A stretch of DNA of 60,000 bases, taken from NCBI GenBank assembly GCA_014529385.2, contig CM043950.1, positions 151,222,945 through 151,282,944 of the forward strand, read 5' to 3'. The stretch comes from Adiantum capillus-veneris. Taxonomy: Eukaryota; Streptophyta; Polypodiopsida; Polypodiales; Pteridaceae. Of this stretch, positions 43,671 to 53,568 are shown piece after piece. The notes beneath the pieces are model-generated. The model worked only from the letters and a program-made list of their open reading frames with translations, did no database searches and was not told the origin of the DNA. Each line of letters opens with the position of its first letter. Within the stretch, counting starts at the first letter, position 1. Position numbers and translations under genes: made by a program.

Positions 43671-46600
43671 ATGAGTAGTGACGAGGATGTGGGACCGTCC
43701 AACCGAAACAACTATCTCTCAACGAGGGTCTTATGTCCTTGTAATCAATGCAAGCATGCTGTGTGATGGACAAGACGTGTTTCTTTGCAGCACGTTCGCG
43801 AATTTGGCGAGTTCTATCCATCTATTATAGATCGAGTTGTTGCCAATTATAACTCGTCGGACTCTGACGCTGGCCAACAAGCAGCAATCTTGCAACCCAA
43901 TAGACGTGTTCGCAGGCGCTTTGGTCAAGCAGCATATGTGAGGCCACAAGATGTAGCCTCTAACAGCTCGGGGGATGATCATGCAGAGCACATTCCCAAC
44001 GAGGCATGTTTGAGCCCGAGATTGATGAAATGATCGAGACGATCATGGATTCAGAAAGGCTTATCTATGATGATATGAAAAGTGAAGCCGATACGCCATT
44101 GTATAATGGAGCACGTATGTCTAGATTGAAAGCACTCCTGGTTCTTCTCAACATGCAGGCAAAGTTTGGATGAAGTGACACTAGCGTCACAACGCTTTTC
44201 AGGTGATCTATTACAATTAGTTTACTTTAATAAAACTCTAAATGTATAATGATCTGATAGATTTTTACACGACTGTATCATATTTTTATGTTGTGTAGAT
44301 TGCTGAAAGAGCACATACTACCAGCTGACAATGTGATGCCAGATTCCCGAGATGAAGCAAGAAAGATTTTGCGAAACTTGGGGATGGATTACAATTCTAT
44401 CCACGCTTGTCCTAATGACTGCATTCTTTTCAGAGGGGAATACATAGACATGGAGAAGTGTCCGAAATGTGATTCCGAAAGATATCGAGTAGATCTCCAT
44501 GGGACAAAAATTCCACAAAAGGCTTTGCAACATTTTCCTCTGCTTCCTCGCATCAAGCATTTCTTCGAATGTAAGTCCATGGCCGCCCTAGCATCATGGC
44601 ATGAGGAGAATAAATCTTCGGATGGTGTGCTACCAATTCCTGCAGATTGCACAGCCTGGAAACATATAGATGGAACATGGTCGGATTTTGCCAGGGAAGC
44701 TCAAAATTTGCGCTTAGGCCTGGCTATGGATGGCGTAAATCCATTTGGTCAAAGATCAACATCTTACAGTGTATGGCCCGTTGTCATCGTCAACTACAAC
44801 ATTCCCCCGTGGTTGACTACGAAGAAGGGGCACCTATGGCTAAGCTTGATTGTGCCAGGGCGATATAAAGTGGGGAATATGGATGTGTATCTTCGTCCAC
44901 TATTGGAAGAGCTACAACAATTGTGGATTGGCATAGAGGTGGTGGATATAAGCCGACACACAGGACGACGGAATGCTTTGATCAGAGGCATTCTAATGTG
45001 GATCATGCATGACTATCGCGGGCTAGCAGAATGCTCAGGTGATCTATTGACACTCCTCACTCAGACACTGTAAATCTTGTTTTTTCCCATAGTTGATCTA
45101 TTATCATGTGTATACATGCAGGGCTTCAAACAAGCGGATACAGAGCATGTGTCACATGTGGACCTAGACTGAATGCACGTAGGGCACCCTCACTGAAGAA
45201 GCAAATCTACGAAGGTCATCAAGCGTATCTTCCAGAGAATCATGTGTTACGCGACGGCTTTTTGGGAAGAGAGCCACCAAGGATGTCTACACAAGCATGG
45301 TTAGAGCAGAAGGAGATGTGCGATGACGGATTGCCTCCAGGGATGAAGAGACTATCTCTATGGTACGAGTTACCATACTGGCCCCGACTCATGATCAATC
45401 ACTTGCTCGATCCAATGCACATATTCAAGAATGTGGGTAATCTACTATGGGACCATCTGACCGGCAAGAAAGATACTTTGGGAGCCAGAGTTGACCTTAG
45501 AAATGTGGATCGTATGGAGCAATATTGGCCGCAAACAGCGTCTGATGGATCGATAAAACTCCCTAAAGCACCATGGATTTTCACAGGAGCCCAAGAACGC
45601 AAAGTAAAAGAGACCATTCGATCTTTGCGGACCCCCACTGGCGTAATGCACTCGCTCCGAACGTGTTTTACTAAAGAAGGAAAGCTTACCGGTTTGAAGT
45701 CACACGATTGGCATAAAATGTGTCAGGTACGTTCATAGTGGACTTTAATATCATTGCATAAAATGTGGACTTTAATATCATTGCTGCACATACTTTACAG
45801 TTTATTTTACCGGTTGCCATTGAGGGATGTTTGTCTCTCGACATCCGTAACACAATCTACAAACTTGCAAAGCTGGTGCAATGGATCTCACAAAAGGAGA
45901 TCAACGTAGACTCCATACCATTCGCCAAACTAAATGCTGCGGAGCTTGTGTGCATGTTTGAGAAACATTTTCCTACTACAATGCTAACCATTCAGGTGCA
46001 TCTTCTTGTTCACATAGTTGATGAGGTGGAAATAGCTGGCACAGTTCATTCCAGATGGATGTTCTTCTTAGAACGTTTCATGAAAACGCTTAAGGGATAT
46101 GTGCGTCAAAAGGCACGTCCGGAGGGTAGCATGGCAGAAGGTTGGTTGGTATCAGAGTCCCTAGTGTACATTGGAGAGTGGCTAGATGGATTTGATAAAG
46201 CCCGGGACACGCTATGGCGGACCATAGATGATGAGCGCATATCTGGGATTGTCATGTGCAATCTCGGTGTTGAGAAGAAGATGACGGAAGATCTAGAGGC
46301 TAAAATCAACCGATTTTTCATGCTTCACAATCCAGTGATGCAAAAGTGGATTTCACAATATGAGGATGCAAAGCAAGAGCGACAAAGGGCACGAATCGAG
46401 TGGAGACGGGGAAGACGACCACCGATGCACTATCCGACGGTTCTGGAGAGCCTACCAACATTCATGAGCTTAAGATGGTTGCACAACCAATTGAAAAGCG
46501 CACAACAATGCGGTGACGAAGTGACTGAGGAAGAGTGGGAGTACTCTCGGGGTTGCGCGACCAAGGTAAGTTTGCAATGTACGACTATCTAGTGACTTTA

Positions 46601-47398
46601 TTTCTAAACGTTTGAACGACCACTCATAATATTTGTTCGTTGTAGTATAAGTCATACACAGCAGCATGGTGTAAAGGTCGACATTTTAGGGTGGAACGAA
46701 TCGACAAAAAGCGTTTTACTCAAGATTGTGGAATCATGGCAAAATTTGAACAGTCTAGTCGACGACGTTCCTCTGATGCAGATCCTGTGGTGGCGGAACT
46801 CACTTACTTCGGCACGTTGCAAGAGATTTTGAGGATCGATTATAGAGGATTTTTTGTCGACTTGTTCGACGTGCAATGGTTCAAGATAATCATGGAGGGT
46901 CGCAACGCTACTCTGCGTAGAGGAGAGTCTGGTTTTCTTGAGGTGGATTCTACTAAGAAATGGACTGACCTAAGAGACACTTTCGTACTACCCGAGCATT
47001 GTGAACAAGTAAGTATGTAAATAGTTAACATCCCGCTTTTACAAGTTATGTGCTTGAAAGCTCTCATGTAGGTTATGTGGCTCTGGCAGGTAATATTTCA
47101 TCCTACAAAGTCTACATCAAACTGGTGGTACGTCATAGAGGTAGCCCCTCGTAGTGCAAGGACGTATGAAGGCTACCATGTGCCAATCACAACGGCATCA
47201 ATGGAGGAGATCAGAGAAGATGCTCAATCAGAAGCCGTTGCGGTGGTGCCAGACGAGCATCAAGATGCTACTACTCTATATGGGGTGCATGGAGAGGAGC
47301 TACAAAATGAAACAAAGGATATGTGTTTAAACGGAGAGCTCTATATAGATATAGGAAGTTATGCTGAGTTATGCGAGGATGAGAGAGAGATCTCTTAA
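43671..47398 (+). pseudogene. tnp2-type transposase (TnpD-like) of CACTA C
   Basis: Inferred exons are 43671-44202, 44299-45038, 45122-45726, 45801-46565, 46646-47008 and 47072-47398, all with GT/AG borders. Copy B's exon 1 is one base longer; with that base the exons would join in phase at about 1,110 codons. Exon 1 is broken by TGA at 43764 (Arg CGA in B), a one-base deletion near 44006 and TGA at 44171 (Trp in B). Exon 2 holds MDGVNPFGQRS, exon 3 YRACVTCGP, DPMHIFKNVG and KSHDWHKM (the tnp2 catalytic region), exon 4 VDEVEIAG and EYSRGCATK, and exon 5 TYFGTLQEILRIDY. The exon 6 acceptor is uncertain: C lacks four bases near 47106 relative to A and B, and a later acceptor (AAAG/TCTACA) would suit all copies. 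Confidence 0.85.
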
Positions 47399-47670
47399 AG
47401 CCACAAATATTGTATTTGAACAATTTTGCTCCGTGTTGTAAAAGCTCTGGCTCTCTAAGTACCTTCCATGGTGTATAACGCTCTTTTCTACTCGCGCTCA
47501 CATCTTTTGATTGAAAATTCTGAGTTTTCGACTTGCCTCTTCTATCACTCAATTCATTGCGTCATTGTATTTATATGCGTCATTACGTCATTGTATTTAA
47601 TGGTCTTTGCGTCATTGTCTACTCTATTCATTCAATATTAAGTTTAAATATTCGTGTGTTTAATGCAGGT

Positions 47671-48980
47671 ATGGATGATGAGGAGTTTCTTTCTTCTTTG
47701 TCACCGCAGCAGAGACAGTGGTACGTGGAGCGTCATCGCTCTGGCGCATCATCGCGCGTTCCTACTCCATCCGCATCTCCCTCTCTTCCGGAGCATTCGG
47801 CGCGCTCCGAAGCTTCGGCGTCGACGAGACGAGCTTCACACTCGTCTAGACACCGGCGCTCTAGTGGTGGCGGTGGCGGTTGTTGTGGGGATTCCGCCAC
47901 CGATGCCTCCACACCGCCTCGTGTTCGACGAGGCTCTTTACCCTCCCCTTCTTTTCCCTCCCCCACACCAGCCACAGTATCGCCATCTACGCCAGGTTTT
48001 GCACGGCTGACTGTTCCTAGAAGCTACACACCTCTACCTACTCCGCCAGGAGCCACTCCACTCGCCACTCCTCTCTTCGGGGCCCAGACGCCGGTGGAGA
48101 CACCTGACGTCCGTACCCCCATCGACACACCGCTAGAGACCCCTGCCGGGACACCCAGGTTCACACGTCACCGGCCAGAGGGCTTGTCTTACTCCATCGA
48201 CTTCAGCGGCGGCATCATCATGGATGATGACGGCAAGAAGGTGATCTCGCGCATGGGTGGTCTTTGCTCTCAGCTGTTTAGACACTACATACTACACAAA
48301 TGGAGTGAAGTACCAAGTGATATAAAAAACAGAGTCATCAGCATACTTCATGATGAGTTTCCCGTTCCAACACGGGATCAGCGCTTCAATGAAGACCTGA
48401 TGAAGATTCGAATGCGCGAATACTGCAAACACAAGCGTTTCGAAGTGCAAAAAGCAATCAAGAATGGGTGGAACAGGCCAGATTGGCTGGCCAAAGAAGA
48501 TTGGAAGAATGCGAAGAAAGCAGCGCACGAGAATCGTGACAAGTGGAAGCAACAAAAGGATGCAGCCAGAGCGCAAGTAGAGGCAGGGAGCTCGCACCAC
48601 TTGGGGAGCGGTGGATGGGCATCATTTGAGGCCGATTTTGTAAGTGTTTTCACATTGCTCTTTATGTTCGATAGTTTAGGGTTTATGAGTTTTTTAATTC
48701 TAACATAATGAAATCTTTGTATGTTTTGACAGTGGTCGATGACAGGACGTGATCCCACACCGTACGAGCGCGAGTACGTAGGCAGGAAGGGCTTAAACGC
48801 CCTGATGGACATTCTCAGTTCTCGCGGCGGCATGGTTAGTATTAGGGTTTACTCTTTTTTATTTTTTGTATTGTTTTGTAAATGTCGTTATATGTTTATA
48901 CTTACTGAAAGCTGTCTTATTGTCTTTTTTTGTAGAATCCGACAGATACGCCACTTGGACGCGATGAGACGTCTGACTAG
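47671..48980 (+). CDS. TnpA-like protein of CACTA C (Ptta/En/Spm family)
   Basis: Exons 47671-48639, 48733-48834 and 48936-48980 join in phase to 371 residues ending DETSD-stop. Donors are GTAAGT and GTTAGT; acceptors end GACAG and TGTAG. The start MDDEEFLSSL follows an intron-like TGCAG. Residues about 95-170 hold many Thr-Pro pairs (TPVETPDVRTPIDTPLETP). The C-terminal half has VPSDIKNRVISILHDEFPVP, LAKEDWKNAKKAA and GSGGWASFEADF. It is a predicted DNA-binding cofactor for the subterminal repeats, acting in the nucleus. It lies 272 bases downstream of the transposase stop on the same strand, as in En/Spm where both products can come from one transcription unit. Confidence 0.78.
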
Positions 48981-49334
48981 ACGACGTCAGTTTAGCCGTA
49001 GCTAGATAGCATTAGTTTAGGGTTTCTCATAGCTTATGTATCATGAGACGGATTTTATACGTCTTTTTGAACCATGTATATTATTACATTTGTCACCGCA
49101 ATTCCTTTTGCTAATCAATTCTTTATGCCTATGATGTTGTACAATTGTCATTATTACATTTGCCAATCAATTCATTTTGCCTATGATGTGTACAATTGTC
49201 AATTTTGCAAACAATGCGTCTTGTGGGTGACTATTTTGGGTCTATTATCTACCCTTGCACTTTTTTTTAAAAGTGAATCAAGTACAATATGATTGATGGG
49301 TGGCAGAGCATTCAATGCCCTGCCACCAAAAAAA
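48981..49334. other. CACTA C 3' flank of TnpA gene
   Basis: Conserved with 17451-17829 of copy A. AT-rich, presumably the 3' untranslated region and polyadenylation signals. No ORF of note. Confidence 0.5.
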
Positions 49335-49592
49335 AATTCTCTCGGGCGTCGCTATAACCGTCGCTATTTATGGCTCTGTAGCGTCGCTATGAGCGTCGCT
49401 ATAGTCTTCAGTGTAAACGTTGCTATAACCGTCGCTATGAGCGTCTCTATATAGCGACGCTTATATCGACGCATATAGCGACGCTCTCGTAGCGACGCTC
49501 GTAGCGACGATTTTAGCGACGCCGGGGGTTATAAAAACCCAGTGTATTTCCGTCGCTAACAGCGTCACAAGAGCACACAACCTCTTGTAGTG
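49335..49592. repeat. CACTA C right end and subterminal repeats
   Basis: The densest array: more than ten GCGTCGCTAT / ATAGCGACGC cores in both orientations, ending CCTCTTGTAGTG. Confidence 0.85.
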
Positions 49593-50788
49593 TGGTGACG
49601 TAGCCAGCATCATCAAGTAAACATGTGCTGATCAAGCTCTTTGTAATTGCGGGAACATGTCTCACATTCTTCAACGTGAAAGAAGAGCCATTCTGAAACT
49701 TCAATTGAACATCTCCAACACCTAAGATCTCACATGTCTGCCCATTGCCTAGCCGAACATGATCTTTAGTGGTCACATAAGAAGTAAACCACTCCTTGTT
49801 TGGAGACACATGAAGTGATGCCCCTGAGTCTATAATCCAGTCACTCAGTGCATTTCCATCAGATGCTGTAAGAAGAGCTGAGTCCATTGTATTCTTCAAG
49901 AAGTAGATGTCTTCTGACACTAGACTGTCATCCTCTGCAACAGTGTTTGTCACATTTATTTCTTGAATCTTCACTGAGGACTTGTTCTTCTCACCATGGT
50001 CTTCAGCTTTCTCTTTGCCTTTTTCTGCTTTCCATTCTCTGCAATCTCTTTTCATGTGACCCTTCTTGCCACAATGGTAGCATTCTATGTCACTCTTGCC
50101 TTTAGCACTGCGGGACTTGCTACGAGACTGATTCCTCTTTCCACCTTTGTACTTTTCTTTGGTCCTTCCCCTGACAACTATGGCTATTCCTTTGCCTTTG
50201 TCCATTGTCTTTCTATATATTGGTTTCTTCAGTAAGCAGACTTCCTTCTACACCTGCTATGTTCAAACCATATGGAGGTGTAGAATTACTCAAAGCTGTG
50301 CGAAAAGTGTCCCAACTTTCCGGCAATGTGATCAACAGGAACATAGCTCTAACAGGTTCATCAAACTTGACACCTTGAGCTGACAACTGACTATAGATTG
50401 CGTTGAATTCATTCAGATGATTGGACATAGGTGTCCCTTCTTTCATCTTCAAGTCAACAAGCTTCTTAAGCCAGTATACCTGTGAAGTTGCACTCTGCTT
50501 CTCATAAAGATCACTCAACTTTAACCATGCTTGATAAGCCGACATCTCGTCTGCTACATTGAAGTAAACGCTTTCTGCCAAAGTCAGCATAATGGTAGAA
50601 AGTGCCAATTCATCCATTTCACTCCATTCATCTTCGTCCATATCTTCTGGTTTTATCCCCTTGAGCTTTATAGGTTTTATCTGCTTCTTTTGTACCAACA
50701 CGTGCCAAATCTGCTTCTTCCACAATGGGAAATTGGTTCCATCCAGTTTCTTGATATTGTAAAGAGCAGTGTCCTGTGATCCAGCCAT
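49593..50788 (-). pseudogene. Copia 1 gag and protease part
   Basis: The minus-strand frame 50788-50213 (191 codons) is a copia-type gag (MAGSQDTALYNIKKLDGTNF, WLKLSDLYEKQSATSQ). A frameshift near 50210 leads to a second frame with the zinc knuckle CYHCGKKGHMKRDC and the aspartic protease site WIIDSGASLHVSP. It is cut at 49593 by CACTA C, so the last residues of the frame come from the transposon end. Confidence 0.9.
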
Positions 50789-51860
50789 AGCTACGCTTCA
50801 CAGTGGTTTACTTTCCTGGGAAAAATTCGGTAGAGTTTCCCCTATAAACTGACCTCTGAACCAATATCAACCTGTCAAATGAACCAAGAAAGCTTCAGAT
50901 TCTGCATAAATTTCGGCAGTCTCCTTTCTAAAATGGCTTTGGTGTACTAAAAACAGACCAAAAAACAGCTCAAAAAACACTGTCTCTCTGACACTGTAAG
51001 CTGCGGGTAAACCTGTCCTGCACCTATACTGTCTCTGACTGTCCTATCACTGTCCTGTAAGCATAGACTGCGACAATGCCTAAATGGCAGTAAAGCAAAG
51101 ATGCAATCCCAGTTGTCTAACTCACAGTCAATACATCCTAGCTGCCTATCTAAGGGTGCTCGAGGGATCGCTCCAAGACCTGTATCACCGAAAGGATCTC
51201 AACATTCGAGAATCCCCCAGCTCAATAAAACCTCACTCGACCCTCAACAAAGGCTGCAGTAAATCTGACAGACACATAGACTTTCCACAAAGTCATACAT
51301 CCACAAATTTCTCACTGTATGCTATAACTGCTGCGGCGATTGTTTGCTGCGTGACTCACAGCCAGCAAACCCTCAACAGACATACATCATCTATCCCATG
51401 TGGAAGTACTTGCAATGTCAGGATGAAATCTGGAATATCAAGCAGCAAAGACAAGCTACTTGATGAACTAGTGGATGTCGCCTACAGTCTCTGTGTAGAT
51501 GCGCCCGTGTCGTATGTGACACGCCTCCAAGAACTGTGAGCCGTCCTTCGATGTGTAGACAGCCACAAATCAACACTCTAGGAGTGTCGATATCCTCAGC
51601 ACCTGTAGTCGTAGGCCGAAAACCCCAAATTTGCAGAGTCAGATCTGCACCCGCTGAGACCACGTAGTCGAAAATGGCCTGCGCAGACCTTTGTCGAAGC
51701 CGAACGGTGGACGAGATGACCTTAGAATGAAATTCTGACAACACCGTGTCCTTCGGGCTCACCCACGAGATTTGGGGCCGTGTCTTCGCCTATCGAATTT
51801 CACTCCAATCTGAGTTGGTGACTCTAGCCTCCAGCAGTGCTGCCCCGAGCCTCGATCTGA
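50789..51860 (-). other. Copia 1 untranslated leader
   Basis: Between the 5' LTR/primer-binding site and the gag ATG. No convincing coding frame in either direction; the plus-strand frame at 51084-51539 lacks recognisable similarity. Confidence 0.6.
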
Positions 51861-51872
51861 GCTCTGATACCA
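51861..51872 (-). other. Copia 1 primer-binding site
   Basis: The minus strand reads TGGTATCAGAGC, complementary to the 3' end of initiator methionine tRNA, two bases from the LTR end, as in most plant copia elements. Confidence 0.9.
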
Positions 51873-51874
51873 GT

Positions 51875-52066
51875 TGAAGGAGTACGAGCGGAAGTGCGAT
51901 GCGAGAGAGAGTGCGAGAAGAAGAGCAGGATGATATGGTTAACTCGCTGTACTGTAATGTGTAGAGCATAGTGAGTTCTTAATAGGTTTTTACAAAAGAA
52001 TATGTGTACATACCTGGCGGCCCGCCCACTTACCTGGGCGACCACATTGGGCTTTATACCCCAACA
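51875..52066 (-). repeat. Copia 1 5' LTR
   Basis: 192 bases, TG...CA, in single copy, followed by the target duplication CACTG (52067-52071). Confidence 0.92.
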
Positions 52067-52071
52067 CACTG

Positions 52072-52567
52072 GACTGCTTGTTTCTCAAAAATGTTTTTAT
52101 GTAGCCCTCCATCTACTGTTGAGAAAAACATTGATTGGGGGCATTTAGAAATATAGCATGCAACAACGCGTCCTCACTATACCGTGCATGATCGGGCAGC
52201 TGGTCTCTAAACTTTACAAAATAACGTTGAATGTATAAGAATCTGAAGATGATGTCAAAATGTCATGCCATGTGCTGTACCAAAGTCCACCTCACCCCCA
52301 TAATTTACCCTATAGTAGCATCCATGCGTGTCTGACACGGGTGCATCAGTATCCTTGTCCTCTACATCAGCGGCGGCATGCTTTGAAATAGGTGATTTCG
52401 TTCCGTCCCCACTACCAAAACAAGTGAAGCCACAAGATCCCCACTGCTTCGTCTCTCTCAGTGCTCTCTATCTTGAGAGGAGCGTCGAAGCACGCCGCTA
52501 GAAGAAATGCGTTGACTATGCTGTGGAAAAGCAAGAGTGGAATGGAGTGGCGTGGGACCATGCAAGG
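52072..52567. other. Unassigned segment between the two copia elements
   Basis: This sequence was contiguous with the left side of copia 1 (38302) before insertion. No gene recognised. Confidence 0.4.
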
Positions 52568-52700
52568 TGTTGGAGCTACATATGGCTCACTCTACTCAAC
52601 TTGGTTTCACCTATATATATTTGTATCTTGTCCTCAATATGAATCATTCTTTGGGAGAGTACATGGTGTGTCTCTTGTCTTGTCTCTCTCTTTCTCAACA
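52568..52700 (+). repeat. Copia 2 5' LTR (short)
   Basis: TGTTGGAGCTAC...TTCTCAACA, about 133 bases, with a TATATATAT stretch (about 52613). It directly precedes a primer-binding site. No second copy was found downstream. Confidence 0.65.
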
Positions 52701-52712
52701 TGGTATCAGAAC
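52701..52712 (+). other. Copia 2 primer-binding site
   Basis: TGGTATCAGAAC, one base different from the initiator-tRNA complement TGGTATCAGAGC. Confidence 0.8.
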
Positions 52713-53568
52713 GGTAACGATCACAATTCATGGTGACAAAACAATATGTGTATGCGATTCACATGTAAGATTCAAAATTTCTATAAATTTTATTTTTGAG
52801 GATTGATTCTTGTTAATTGTGGTTGTTTTGTGTTAAGAAGAATATGATTAGTGTTTTGTATGGTGTTTATTGTTAATTGATATAATGAATCGTAGATTAC
52901 GTTTTGTTGTTGATTTGTTTTTTGACACCCTAAACTTCGTCTCAAAATTTTGGGAGTCTTCTGCTCAAAATTTGGAGAAACGCGAAAAGCGCGATGGAGC
53001 GTAGCATACATGGCAGTTTACATTCAAAACTTGTTCATCTCCTCTAGCTCTTTAATTTGACTTCTAGGTTTGCGTCAATTGGACTTCGCAGTAGAAAGTT
53101 ATGTTGTTTTTATTGTAATTGAGTTTGACGTAGCTTTCGTCCTCATGCGTCTTCGTGAAGCATCCGCGATCATTTTTCTAATTTTGATGTCAACTTTTTC
53201 TAGAAAATTTAGCTTTTTGCTATTCATATTGTGGCTGTCAATCTTGCGTCTTATGTCACTCTATTTTGAGAACTCTTTTATTATTAACATCTTCTTTTTC
53301 CTGGTTTTTTTTGGTGACGTCTGTCACATCTTTGGACGTTTATTGAGCATCTTTTTTTGCATTTATTGTTGACAGAACACAGTCGTCATATTTCTCTCGT
53401 TCTCAATTGCAGCCTTCACCATATATGGTGTGCAAATTCTGCGATCTTATCTTATATGTCTTCTCGCAACCAGATATGGCTATAACTATTCTCGTCAACG
53501 GCTTTCCTTCTCACCAACATTTTGTTCCTCCTTTCCAAGGCCAAGGATTTCCAGGCTAAAAAGTAAAG
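52713..53568 (+). other. Copia 2 leader
   Basis: A long T-rich stretch with no recognisable coding frame lies between the primer-binding site and gag. Confidence 0.5.

Larger units (their letters stand above)
41551..49592 (+). mobile_element. CACTA transposon copy C, longest copy
   Basis: The ends are CACTACAAGAGG (41551-41562) and its reverse complement (49581-49592), with the duplication TGG (41548-41550 and 49593-49595). Length is 8042 bases. It is inverted relative to A and B. All transposase exons are present, but exon 1 has two stops and a one-base deletion; TnpA is open. Relative to B it keeps the 468 nt of exon 3 and carries an extra diverged duplication of its non-coding arm (about 42425-42600 repeated at 43090-43270). 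It sits inside copia element 1. Confidence 0.95.
38308..52066 (-). mobile_element. Ty1/copia LTR retrotransposon 1, split by CACTA C
   Basis: On the minus strand the order is LTR, primer-binding site, gag, zinc knuckle, protease, integrase, reverse transcriptase, RNase H, polypurine tract, LTR. The LTRs start TGTTGGGG and end CTTCA. A perfect 5-bp duplication CACTG flanks the element (38303-38307 and 52067-52071). Removing the 8042-base CACTA insertion and one TGG leaves about 5.7 kb, a usual copia length. Frameshifts in gag and integrase and a TAG before RT show it is defective. Confidence 0.93.

Noticed and set aside
51084-51539. A 151-codon plus-strand frame in the copia 1 leader
   Set aside because: It is antisense to the element, lacks recognisable domains and lies in a region expected to be untranslated leader.
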